DNA from: Arcicella sp034931005
GTDB lineage: Bacteria > Bacteroidota > Bacteroidia > Cytophagales > Spirosomataceae
Direction: 5' to 3'
Assembly: GCF_034931005.1 (NCBI RefSeq)
Contig: NZ_JAYGIN010000014.1
Span: forward strand, 189,641 to 253,640
Length of the DNA: 64,000 nucleotides
Position numbers and translations under genes: made by a program. How positions within the stretch are numbered: the first letter of the stretch is position 1; every line of letters begins with the position of its first letter. The notes beneath the pieces were generated by a model. That model searched no databases, was not told the DNA's origin, and was given only the letters and a program-made list of their open reading frames with translations. Positions 8,177-16,230 of this stretch are shown here, in pieces.

Positions 8177-8593
8177 ATGACAATTCTTGACGAATTAAAA
8201 TATTTTTGGGAAGTTAATAATTTACCGATTGATGGAGGAGTAAAGGATAAATTCAATGAGGTAAATATTGGTAGATTTTCGTTTAAATATCCCAATTTAG
8301 ACGGAAAAGCATTAATGTTACACGATTTGAATCATTTGATAACTGGATATAAAACCAACTGGACAGGAGAGTGCGAAGTCAGTGCTTGGGAAATAGCCAG
8401 TGGAGGAAGAAGAGGTTATCTAAGAACGTGGATTTATCCGATAAGTCTTGTATTGATTGGTATGGTTATTTGCCCCTTCAAAACATATAATGCTTTTGTG
8501 AAAGGTTTAGGAAAACGTAATAGCTTTATTATTTCTAACCAGACCAATATCTGGAAACTAACCAAATCGGAATTAATATTATTAGTTGGATAA
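8177..8593 (+). CDS. Coq4-like metal-binding protein
   Basis: A 138-residue protein whose centre reads HDLNHLITGY followed by GE: His49, Asp50, His53 and Glu65 fit the Coq4 metal motif HDxxH-x11-E exactly. Coq4 in ubiquinone synthesis removes the C1 carboxylate and hydroxylates C1 of the ring. Bacteria of this phylum normally make menaquinone, so the substrate here is unclear. The C-terminal part has one hydrophobic helix (about residues 86-103) that could sit at the membrane. The protein is shorter than eukaryotic Coq4 but keeps the catalytic core. It ends two bases from the converging 3-methyladenine glycosylase gene. Family assignment is by motif only. Confidence 0.65.
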   Translation: MTILDELKYFWEVNNLPIDGGVKDKFNEVNIGRFSFKYPNLDGKALMLHDLNHLITGYKTNWTGECEVSAWEIASGGRRGYLRTWIYPISLVLIGMVICPFKTYNAFVKGLGKRNSFIISNQTNIWKLTKSELILLVG

Positions 8594-8595
8594 TT

Positions 8596-9159
8596 CTACT
8601 TCCGACTAACAAATTTATTATCCTTCAAATAAAACCGATAAGGCAAGTCTGCACCTTGCGTAATGCCAATTCTGGTAGTGGTAATGATTTCATTATCAGG
8701 GGTTTCAGTCTTTGGGGTAATGATTTTTAGGTCATTCTTCAAGATATTCCAATGATTCATTCCTTTATGAATTGCCATTGCTTGTACTAATTTTCCTGGC
8801 CCTGAGCATAAATTTTTGATTAAATCAGTCTTACGTCTTTCCTTCATCAATTCTATTCCGTCCACAGGTTCTAAAGCACGGATTAATACGGCTTCGCCAA
8901 TGTCTTTTTGGTTAGTGGAAATATTGACACAAAAGTGCATTCCGTAAATTTGATAAACGTAAATTGTTCCTGCTTCGCCAAACATCGGAGCATTACGTTC
9001 ACTTTTTCGTCGGTACGCATGGCAAGCGGGGTCATCTTGTAAATAACTTTCTGTTTCCACAATAATTCCCGCAGTTATCCCTTCTTCGCTTTCGTGTATG
9101 AGTGTGTATCCCAGTAATTGTTTGGCGACAGAAAGTGTATCTAAATTGAATAAATCCAT
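8596..9159 (-). CDS. DNA-3-methyladenine glycosylase (AAG/MPG family)
   Basis: Removes alkylated and deaminated purines from DNA as the first step of base excision repair. The 187-residue length is normal for bacterial AAG. Diagnostic segments: VETESYLQDDPACHA (about 34-47), with the catalytic Glu in ETE; RNAPMF; IYVYQIYGMHFCVN; and CSGPGKLVQAM (about 118-128). It is not related to E. coli AlkA or Tag. Its stop lies 2 bases from the stop of the converging Coq4-like gene, with no room for a terminator between them. Upstream is a MITE-like element that separates it from the cyclase gene on the same strand. Confidence 0.92.
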   Translation of the reverse strand: MDLFNLDTLSVAKQLLGYTLIHESEEGITAGIIVETESYLQDDPACHAYRRKSERNAPMFGEAGTIYVYQIYGMHFCVNISTNQKDIGEAVLIRALEPVDGIELMKERRKTDLIKNLCSGPGKLVQAMAIHKGMNHWNILKNDLKIITPKTETPDNEIITTTRIGITQGADLPYRFYLKDNKFVSRK

Positions 9160-9171
9160 ATTCGTGTATCT

Positions 9172-9377
9172 GGGAATCTTTCCTGTGAAAGTAAAACGGA
9201 AGTATATACAATTTGACGCAAGTCAAGTTTTTTCAATAAAAACCTCACCCCGACCCCTCTCCGTTGGAGAGGGGAGTATTCGACCTCTTTTTTCTCCCCT
9301 TTCCAACGGAGAGGGGTCGGGGGTGAGGTTTTGCGTCAAATAGTATATAATTCCGAAGTAAAATAGGAAAGATTCCC
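9172..9377. repeat. Old 13-bp hairpin arms split by a later insertion
   Basis: GGGAATCTTTCCT at 9172-9184 and its perfect complement at 9365-9377. Removing the inserted element and one copy of AAGTAAAA brings the arms back to a loop of 13 bases, an ordinary hairpin, perhaps the end of the cyclase transcript. Confidence 0.7.
9197..9355. mobile_element. MITE-like element 3 (core of CCTCACCCC type)
   Basis: 159 bp, starting CGGAA and ending TTCCG, with TGCG-N15-TTCCG at both ends. It is exactly flanked by AAGTAAAA (9189-9196 and 9356-9363). The core is a palindrome of AACCTCACCCCGACCCCTCT and its complement. It sits in the loop of an older hairpin. Confidence 0.8.
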
Positions 9378-9386
9378 GTCGTTATT

Positions 9387-10046
9387 CTAATCTAAAACGG
9401 CATAAGCTCTAACTGGAAATGTTCCCATACCCTTTACTTTTGGTGGTGTTGCCGAAAATTTAAAAGGAGTATTGGCTGGAATTTCTTTCAGATTGCAAAG
9501 ATGTTCAACAATTAAAATTTCATTTTTCAGCAAAATTGTATGCACTGGACGAGATTTGCCTTCAACATCGTCAATATTATGAGAATCAATTCCCACTAAT
9601 TTTACGCCTTGAGAAACCAAATATTCAGCCGCATCGGCAGTCAGAAATGGATTGTTAGAATAATAGGCATCTGTTTTCCAATTTTCGTCCCAATTGGTGT
9701 TTACCAACATAGCTTTATTGTGTAGGTCTAAACCTTCAAAATTTGACTTATCAATCCGTAAAGTTTGTTGATAAGGAATTTGAATTAGTACGGCATCCAA
9801 CATGGCAGTTTGTTCAATCAAGATTTCAGATAAATCTTTGCCGTCTTCGTAACGGTGAAAAGGCGTATCCAAATACGTACCCGTATTAGAAACCATTTCA
9901 ATTTTTCCCATCTGAAAAGATGTTCCTTCTTCATACCATTGTTTGGATTCCTCACGAGTCCAAAAATCGCAAATAACGGGTGCTGGCAGGCCTTTATAAG
10001 TAACAACGCCTTCTTCAATGGTATGGCTTAAATCTATAAATCTCAT
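9387..10046 (-). CDS. Cyclase family protein (kynurenine-formamidase-like hydrolase)
   Basis: A 219-residue member of the putative cyclase family (metal-dependent amide or ester hydrolases, including bacterial kynurenine formamidase and isatin hydrolase). The ATG at 10046 gives MRFIDLSHTIEEG, the canonical family start. It overlaps the upstream gene by four bases (ATGA). A longer open frame from 10091 would run into that gene. Metal-site motifs: SHTI near residue 8, SNTGTYLDTPFHR (about 54-66, a GTHxDxPxH variant in which the usual His after GT is Tyr), and VGIDSHNIDD (about 150-159). The changed His makes the substrate uncertain. Co-transcribed with a small membrane protein. Confidence 0.8.
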   Translation of the reverse strand: MRFIDLSHTIEEGVVTYKGLPAPVICDFWTREESKQWYEEGTSFQMGKIEMVSNTGTYLDTPFHRYEDGKDLSEILIEQTAMLDAVLIQIPYQQTLRIDKSNFEGLDLHNKAMLVNTNWDENWKTDAYYSNNPFLTADAAEYLVSQGVKLVGIDSHNIDDVEGKSRPVHTILLKNEILIVEHLCNLKEIPANTPFKFSATPPKVKGMGTFPVRAYAVLD

Positions 10047-10285
10047 GATTTTTTGTTTTTTAGTAAGGCAAAAATGGCAATAAAAACCCAAACAACATTG
10101 ACCATTGCCGATGGATAAGCCTTGTGATGAATTGTATTAACGATAAAAAAAATACCTCCTATAAGATTGGCTAATTGATAGGCGGTAGATGTGGAGGGAA
10201 TTTTATTAAGCGAATTGAGAGCAAATGCTCCAACGATGAGTATTGAGGCTATCCAGCCAATAAATTCAATAATTAGTTCGTTCAT
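10043..10285 (-). CDS. Small membrane protein, CBU_0592-like
   Basis: 80 residues with three hydrophobic segments (about 5-25, 38-52 and 58-75). The pattern, with GWIASILIVGAFALNS at the start, YQLANLIGGIFFIVNT in the middle and AYPSAMVNVVWVFIA near the end, fits the widespread small CBU_0592-type membrane family, whose function is unknown. It overlaps the cyclase gene by 4 bases and is the promoter-proximal gene of that pair. No enzymatic residues are apparent. Confidence 0.7.
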   Translation of the reverse strand: MNELIIEFIGWIASILIVGAFALNSLNKIPSTSTAYQLANLIGGIFFIVNTIHHKAYPSAMVNVVWVFIAIFALLKNKKS

Positions 10286-10408
10286 TCAATAAAATTATAG
10301 ATTGTTTTTCGTACTTCAAATTTTCAGACTAAACTAAAACTATATTTTCAAATTAGCATATTTAGCGGGCATTCCCGACCTTTGCCCAAATTTTAACAAA
10401 CATAGACA

Positions 10409-10840
10409 ATGGCACAAGTAAAATCGGGCGATAAAATTAACGTCCACTACACAGGAAAATTGACTGATGGAACTATTTTCGATAGTTCAGCAGGACGTGA
10501 ACCTTTAGAGTTTGAAGTTGGTTCTGGAATGGTTATCAAAGGTTTTGATGAAGGCGTTACAGGTATGAGTGTAGGTGAGAAAAAAACGATTCATATTCCT
10601 GCGGCGGAGGCTTACGGAGAAGTTGACCAAAATTATTTGGCGGTTTTCAACAAAGCTGAAATTCCTGCTGATATTCCTTACGAAGTAGGTATGCAATTAA
10701 ATATGCACCAAGATGGTTCTGGACAAGTAATGCCAGTAACGGTGGTTGAAGTAACTGATTTGACTATCACTTTGGATGCTAATCACCCTTTGGCTGGAAA
10801 GGATTTAATTTTTGATTTGGACTTAGTTTCTATTGGGTAA
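10409..10840 (+). CDS. FKBP-type peptidyl-prolyl cis-trans isomerase, SlyD-like
   Basis: A 143-residue cytoplasmic folding catalyst. The FKBP core is split around an insert-in-flap chaperone domain, as in SlyD: VHYTGKLTDGTIFDSS (about 12-27) and GFDEGVTGMSVGEKK (about 49-63) form the active site, about residues 70-120 make the flap domain, and the chain returns with NHPLAGKDLIFDLDLV. The His-rich metal-binding tail of E. coli SlyD is absent. A possible promoter -7 box with one mismatch (GACCTTTG, 10377-10384) lies 25 bases upstream. It converges on ftsK across a repeat region. Confidence 0.93.
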   Translation: MAQVKSGDKINVHYTGKLTDGTIFDSSAGREPLEFEVGSGMVIKGFDEGVTGMSVGEKKTIHIPAAEAYGEVDQNYLAVFNKAEIPADIPYEVGMQLNMHQDGSGQVMPVTVVEVTDLTITLDANHPLAGKDLIFDLDLVSIG

Positions 10841-10859
10841 GTGAGGAGAAATGGGGGAT

Positions 10860-10995
10860 GAGTAATGGGGTTATGGGTAATTAGGTAATGGAGTTATGAG
10901 TAAAGTATAACCCATAATCCCCTCAACTTCATAACTCATAACTCCATACCCCTTAACTCCATACCCCTTAACTCCATAACTCATAACTCCTTAAC
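10860..10995. repeat. Degenerate tandem and inverted repeats between FKBP gene and ftsK
   Basis: Units of the type CATAACTCCATACCCCTTAA repeat several times on the right. Partial complements (GGGTTATGGG, GGAGTTATGAG) lie on the left, so the region can fold back on itself. It separates two converging genes and may end both transcripts. Confidence 0.6.
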
Positions 10996-11007
10996 TTCAT
11001 TCCCTTC

Positions 11008-13509
11008 CTAAAGTTCTTTTAGCAATCTCTCCAAAGCATCCATATCTTTTACCAATACTTCACGAGCTTTTGAGCCTTCAAAAACACCTACAATTCCTGC
11101 TGCTTCTAATTGGTCAATTAATCGTCCTGCACGGTTGTATCCTAATTTTAATCGTCTCTGAATCAATGAAGTAGAGCCTTGTTGATGCGTTACAATTAAG
11201 CGAGCGGCATCATCAAAGAATGGGTCACGATTGCTGGCATCAAATTCTGCTTTATCATTTCCGCCTTCATTATCTCCTTCAAACTCTGGCAACATATACG
11301 CAGAATCATAGCCTTGTTGATTGCCGATAAAATCACAAACGTCGTCCACTTCTGGAGTATCTACAAAAGCACATTGTAAACGAATAATATCCGAACCCGT
11401 CGAGAGTAACATATCTCCCATACCTACTAATTGTTCTGCTCCACCTGTGTCTAAAATGGTTCTTGAGTCAATTTTTGACGTTACTTTAAATGACAAACGA
11501 GCAGGGAAGTTTGCTTTAATCGTACCCGTAATTACGTTTACCGAAGGACGTTGCGTAGCAATTACCAAGTGAATACCAATGGCACGAGCCAACTGAGCCA
11601 AACGAGCAATAGGTTGTTCAACTTCTTTACCTGCGGTCATCATTAAGTCGGCTAATTCGTCAATAACCAAGACAATATAAGGCATGAAATAATGACCTTT
11701 TTCTGGATTTAATCTTCTATTGACAAATTTTACGTTGTATTCTTTCAAATTTCTACAACCTGCATCTTTCAATAAATTATAACGATTATCCATTTCGATA
11801 CACAATGAATTGAGGGTGTGTACAACCTTTTTAGTATCGGTAATAATGGCTTCGGCAGAGTTTGGTAACATTGCCAAAAAGTGGCGTTCTATTTTATTGA
11901 AAAGCGTTAATTCTACCTTTTTGGGGTCAACCAATACAAACTTTAATTGTGATGGATGCTTTTTGTATAATAACGAAGTCAAAATCATGTTCAAACCAAC
12001 TGACTTTCCTTGTCCTGTTGCTCCCGCCATTAATAAGTGTGGCATTTTGGCAAGGTCGGTAACAAAGATTTCATTACTGATGGTTTTACCCAAAACAATT
12101 GGTAAATCAGCGGTTGATTTTTGGAATTTCTCTGAACCAATTACCATTCTGACAGGCACCATTTCACGGTTTTTGTTTGGTACTTCAATACCAATTGTCC
12201 CTTTTCCTGGAATTGGAGCAATAATACGAATTCCCAAAGCCGCTAATGAAAGGGCAATATCATCTTCTAAATTTTTGATTTTAGAAATTCTAACCCCAGC
12301 ATCTGGAATAATTTCGTAAAGCGTAACGGTTGGTCCAATCGTAGCTTTAATTGAGGCAATTCCGATTCCATAGTTACCCAAAGTCTCCACAATTTTATCA
12401 GAATTTGCCTTCAATTCTTCCTGCGAAACATTGGCTTTACCTGTATCATATTCCTTCATTAAATCTAAAGTTGGGAATTTATAATGCGGTAAATCAAGCA
12501 TTGGGTCGTACAAACCAAACTTTTTCAATAACTCTTCGTTGACGGCATCTTTTTCATCTAAAACTATTGGCGTTTCTTCTTCTTCGATGGTTTCTGGAAT
12601 GTCTTCGACATTTTCAATCGTCAATGAAATTTCACCCTTTGGACTTTTAGTCGTTGGCGTTGGCGTTGTCACAACTGGCGGAAGGTACGGGCGAATATTC
12701 TCTTCATCGTGATTATCAACATGGTCGATAGTTAAATCTTCCAATTCCTCCTCAATAATTGGTGGAGCTTGTAAATCTTGACGAACTCTTTGTATATTTT
12801 TAGCATTTGCGATGTCTTTTTCAACTAATACTTCTTCCTCTTCATCGTCAGCTTCTTGCAAAACGGTTTGTGAATTTAATTTATCCGAAAGTTTACTTAC
12901 TGAGTCGATTCCGTAATAATAAACCACAAAAACAATCAGCACGAACATAATGACTAAAATTGATGCCCAGCCAATTACACCATACAGACTTTGATTAATA
13001 AAATAACCGATTCCTCCGCAAACGTTGCTTAATGTTGCTTGTGCGTCGAGCATGAATACAAAAAAACCAAAGAAACAGCTAAACCAAAATGTATAAAATA
13101 AGGCTTGCCAAGTAAGATTTTCTAAGGGAATAAGTTCTCTTTTGAAACTCATTTTGAACCCTGAAACAAATAGTATTGGAATCAACAAAAATGCTGACCA
13201 ACCAAATAATTCAAATATCAATAAATGAGATAATTTTGCTCCGTACAAGCCAAAAGGATTAGCTGTTTTTTTATTCTTCTGAGTATGTGCTAATGCTGCA
13301 TCAATTTCACTCTGGTCGGCATTTCCTGTGAAAAGATGAGAGAAAAACGAAATGAGCATAAACGCTGCTACGAGCATAAACAAAACCCCCACAACAAACT
13401 TGAATTGTTCATTTTGGGTTAAACTCTTAAAGTTAAAATCAAATGATAATTGTTTATTTGGTTTTCGTTCTTTAGGACGGTCTGCGATTTTGGGGATATT
13501 CTTTGCCAT
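11008..13509 (-). CDS. ftsK: DNA translocase FtsK/SpoIIIE
   Basis: Pumps DNA through the division septum and helps resolve chromosome dimers. The ATG at 13509 (MAKNIPKIAD) gives 833 residues; a longer open frame from 13581 adds 24 residues of low-complexity sequence that matches a dispersed repeat and is not chosen. Four membrane helices lie in the first 200 residues. An acidic linker (about 205-330) follows, then the motor: Walker A GATGQGKS (about 495-502), VLVDPKKVELT and Walker B VIDELADLMM. The C-terminal winged-helix gamma domain (about 765-833; RRLKLGYNRAGRLIDQLE) would read polar KOPS-like sites. In relatives lolA often follows ftsK; here lolA is at 51117. Confidence 0.95.
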   Translation of the reverse strand: MAKNIPKIADRPKERKPNKQLSFDFNFKSLTQNEQFKFVVGVLFMLVAAFMLISFFSHLFTGNADQSEIDAALAHTQKNKKTANPFGLYGAKLSHLLIFELFGWSAFLLIPILFVSGFKMSFKRELIPLENLTWQALFYTFWFSCFFGFFVFMLDAQATLSNVCGGIGYFINQSLYGVIGWASILVIMFVLIVFVVYYYGIDSVSKLSDKLNSQTVLQEADDEEEEVLVEKDIANAKNIQRVRQDLQAPPIIEEELEDLTIDHVDNHDEENIRPYLPPVVTTPTPTTKSPKGEISLTIENVEDIPETIEEEETPIVLDEKDAVNEELLKKFGLYDPMLDLPHYKFPTLDLMKEYDTGKANVSQEELKANSDKIVETLGNYGIGIASIKATIGPTVTLYEIIPDAGVRISKIKNLEDDIALSLAALGIRIIAPIPGKGTIGIEVPNKNREMVPVRMVIGSEKFQKSTADLPIVLGKTISNEIFVTDLAKMPHLLMAGATGQGKSVGLNMILTSLLYKKHPSQLKFVLVDPKKVELTLFNKIERHFLAMLPNSAEAIITDTKKVVHTLNSLCIEMDNRYNLLKDAGCRNLKEYNVKFVNRRLNPEKGHYFMPYIVLVIDELADLMMTAGKEVEQPIARLAQLARAIGIHLVIATQRPSVNVITGTIKANFPARLSFKVTSKIDSRTILDTGGAEQLVGMGDMLLSTGSDIIRLQCAFVDTPEVDDVCDFIGNQQGYDSAYMLPEFEGDNEGGNDKAEFDASNRDPFFDDAARLIVTHQQGSTSLIQRRLKLGYNRAGRLIDQLEAAGIVGVFEGSKAREVLVKDMDALERLLKEL

Positions 13510-13745
13510 AGTAAGGATGTTTGTTGATTGCGGATTTTCAGATTTTAATTTCGGATTTAAAACTTCCAAAATTGAAATCATTCCTCAATCATTCAATTAA
13601 CCCAAAGTTCGTAAATTTGAGGGTGTTTTGCGAGATTTTTTTGAAAAAACTGTTATTTGTGGATTTTGTAGAAGAATTGTGTAGTTGTGAAAGTATGAAT
13701 GGGTTTTGTATTTGAAAATGTGCAGCACAGTTGCCAAACCATTTA

Positions 13746-13768
13746 GGTACTGATTGCAAATCAGTACC
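13746..13768. repeat. Short palindromic repeat
   Basis: GGTACTGATT, then GCA, then AATCAGTACC: perfect 10-bp arms between ftsK and the FG-GAP gene. It has the same GTA...TAC foot seen in most palindrome families of the window. Confidence 0.7.
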
Positions 13769-13789
13769 AGCGGGATTGTTGTATAAGTT

Positions 13790-16045
13790 TTATTTCCTCA
13801 AAAGCACCTTCTCCGTCTGCTCAATTTTCCCATCTTTAGAGATTTTTAAGATATAAATTCCATCTGTTTGAGCAGCTAAATCCAACACTAAATCCTGATT
13901 GGTAGTTTGGTTTCTTTGTGATAATACTTTTCTGCCCATTGTGTCAAATAGCTCATAATCAGCCATGATGGGATTTTTGACGTATAAATAGCGACTGGTC
14001 GGGTTCGGATAAACGATAAAGTTCTTCTGCTCTTCGGTGGAGGTAATCAGAAACTTAGAAGTATTTTTTAGCCATTTCAAACCACCTGTATTTGTCCCAA
14101 TCATTAAGTCGGGAATTAAGTCATTATTAAGGTCGCTTACTGCAATATTTAACATTCCACCTAATGGTAATTGAGCATTTTTGTTGTTGAATTCGTCAAA
14201 AATAGAGGTGCTATCAGCTACAAATTTAGTTTGGTTTTGTTCTGTAACGTTTTTATAAACTTTGACAAATCCACTTCTACTGCCTGTGATTAATTCTTCT
14301 TTACCATCGCCGTTCAAATCTGCCACTGCTAAAGAAATATTCCCAACGGTATAATCATCCGTAATGCCACCCAATTGGTCTTTTTCAATCGTATAAATGG
14401 GCTTTTGAGCTGTTCCTGTATTTTTATAATATTCCAAACGTCCGCTTCCCTTTCCTAATAAAAGGTCTTTGAGTCCGTCTTTATTCAAATCAAAAAAAAG
14501 CGGATAGTCGCCATTGGCGAGGTATTCTACTGATGGAATGGTAACGACTTCTGTCAATCTTACATCAAATGCTTTTCCTTTTGCCGCTCGATTGGGAAAA
14601 TAACGAATAGAAGCTCCCACGAATGAATTGGATATGAATCCAAAATCGTCCACTCCATCAGCATTTAAGTCGGTTATAAAAGGCTTAATTTCAAATAATT
14701 GCTGGTTTTTAGCAATGCCTAAATAATCATTATTCGTTAATTCAAAAGTATTGTTTCCTTTATTTTCAAACAAAGAAATACTGGCTCTATAACCTGTATC
14801 GCCACGATTTCCCGCATTGCCAACCAATAAATCTTGGTCGCCGTCACCATCAATATCTGCAAAAACTGGAGCCGTATTTTCACCCAAATCCACCATGCTA
14901 TTTTGCAACATATTAGTCTGAACAAAACTGAAATCTGGCTTGTCGTCTTTACCGATATTCTTATAAAACCAAACCGAATTTTGATAATCTACCGTTTGTA
15001 AAGCATTATCTGCACCATTTGGCGACGATATTAAATCTTTAACTCCGTCAAAGTCTAAATCTTCGTAATACATGGCAGGAAATACGGCAAAATCAATAGG
15101 CTTTGCATTCGGGAATTTATAGTTTGCCGCACTAAACCTTGCTCTTGCAAGTGTGCCTGTGTTGTTTAAAGATGCTACATTATTTTTAGTGACATGACCG
15201 AATAGAATATCTTTTAAGCCATCTCCATTTATGTCTAAAAGCAATAAAGAATTACCAGAATGTAAAATTTTAGCGTTTTTGTCGGTTTCAAAAGGATTGG
15301 CTAATGGAACGGGATTATCTCCGCAAGGTTGATTGAAAACGATGTCGTCAAAATGTTCTTTATAAAAACCTCCCCAGCAGTCTCCGACCCGTCTAAATTC
15401 TAAATTATCGGCATTTTTATAATTTTCAATACTGAAATTTCTATGAAACATCGTGAAATTTCCCGACACATCAAAGGCAACAATGTCATCATCACCATCA
15501 TTGTCAATGTCTGCAATAGATGGCATATCGGTAGAACTCAAGTAAAGATTTAATTTGCCAGAATATCCTGTGCTATAAATTGGGTCAGCAAAAAGTTGAA
15601 AACTTAGGTTGTCGGTTGTCGTATTTTTATAGGCTTTTATTCCACCTGGTGTATAGGTGAAAATATCCTTTTTCCCGTCTCGATTGTAATCTCGCAATAA
15701 AATCCAATTATTAATTTTGGGAAAGGCACTTTCAAATTGTGGGGCGTACTGCCAAAAGTATTTACCTGTATTGTCTTGTTTAGCTAAAAAAGTATATAGT
15801 TTTTGAGCAGTTCTATCAAATACAACAAGGTCGTCGATACCGTCTTTGTCCAATTTACAAGTTGAAAATTGCGGAGCGTTGATCCCACCTGTAAAAGCAT
15901 TAGTTAAGGTTTGTCCATTTTGAACAATTTTCAAAGAATTATCGAATTTGAAGGTAAAATCCTGAGCAAAACTAAATTCATAACTCAAAAAAATGAGAAA
16001 TATGAATATTAGAAATGAAAATTTATGGGTAAATATTCCTTGCAT
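13790..16045 (-). CDS. Secreted FG-GAP/VCBS repeat protein with T9SS sorting domain
   Basis: A 751-residue exported protein. The signal peptide (about 1-27, ending SFAQ) is followed by some nine calcium-binding FG-GAP repeats spread over residues 40-665, for example DIDNDGDDDIVAFD, DINGDGLKDILFG, DIDGDGDQDLLVG and DLNGDGKEELITG. These form a beta-propeller-like surface protein. The last 75 residues (from VYPNPTSRYLYV) are a type A C-terminal sorting domain for the type IX system, so the product ends on the cell surface or outside. Its role may be adhesion or binding; no enzymatic domain is apparent. It stands alone between ftsK and murF. Confidence 0.88.
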   Translation of the reverse strand: MQGIFTHKFSFLIFIFLIFLSYEFSFAQDFTFKFDNSLKIVQNGQTLTNAFTGGINAPQFSTCKLDKDGIDDLVVFDRTAQKLYTFLAKQDNTGKYFWQYAPQFESAFPKINNWILLRDYNRDGKKDIFTYTPGGIKAYKNTTTDNLSFQLFADPIYSTGYSGKLNLYLSSTDMPSIADIDNDGDDDIVAFDVSGNFTMFHRNFSIENYKNADNLEFRRVGDCWGGFYKEHFDDIVFNQPCGDNPVPLANPFETDKNAKILHSGNSLLLLDINGDGLKDILFGHVTKNNVASLNNTGTLARARFSAANYKFPNAKPIDFAVFPAMYYEDLDFDGVKDLISSPNGADNALQTVDYQNSVWFYKNIGKDDKPDFSFVQTNMLQNSMVDLGENTAPVFADIDGDGDQDLLVGNAGNRGDTGYRASISLFENKGNNTFELTNNDYLGIAKNQQLFEIKPFITDLNADGVDDFGFISNSFVGASIRYFPNRAAKGKAFDVRLTEVVTIPSVEYLANGDYPLFFDLNKDGLKDLLLGKGSGRLEYYKNTGTAQKPIYTIEKDQLGGITDDYTVGNISLAVADLNGDGKEELITGSRSGFVKVYKNVTEQNQTKFVADSTSIFDEFNNKNAQLPLGGMLNIAVSDLNNDLIPDLMIGTNTGGLKWLKNTSKFLITSTEEQKNFIVYPNPTSRYLYVKNPIMADYELFDTMGRKVLSQRNQTTNQDLVLDLAAQTDGIYILKISKDGKIEQTEKVLLRK

Positions 16046-16082
16046 CGCAATATATTTAGATTTTATGTTTTCAATAGATTAA

Positions 16083-16205
16083 TTTCGTATTCGTTGAATT
16101 TAGTCAGACGATAGTCAGACTAAATTAAGGTCTGACTATCGTCTGACCTGCTGATATGAAATAATAAATTAGGGTCTGACTATCGTCTGACCTGTTCATA
16201 CGAAA
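16083..16205. repeat. GTCTGAC palindromic repeat cluster upstream of murF
   Basis: GTCAGACGATAGTCAGAC at 16103-16120 and two copies of its complement GTCTGACTATCGTCTGAC (16131-16148 and 16174-16191). The cluster is enclosed by TTTCGTAT (16083-16090) and ATACGAAA (16198-16205). It fills the divergent intergenic region between the FG-GAP gene and murF, so any promoter for either gene must lie in or beside it. Confidence 0.75.
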
Positions 16206-16230
16206 CTTCAAAACCATAACGAAAAAAACA

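Noticed and set aside
8593..8596. Unusual gene contact (converging stops 2 bases apart; likewise 63277/63278 abutting and coaD/marR overlapping by 11)
   Set aside because: Tight convergent ends are common in compact genomes and need no special explanation.
9098..9343. Plus-strand open frame across the 9197-9355 element
   Set aside because: It is an accidental frame through a palindromic repeat, with no homology.
10047..10091. Upstream start for the cyclase-family protein
   Set aside because: It would extend into the small membrane protein gene; the ATGA overlap at 10043-10046 and the family N-terminus fix the start at 10046.
13510..13581. Upstream ATG start for FtsK
   Set aside because: The extra residues come from low-complexity repeat-like DNA; MAKNIPK at 13509 is the more typical start.
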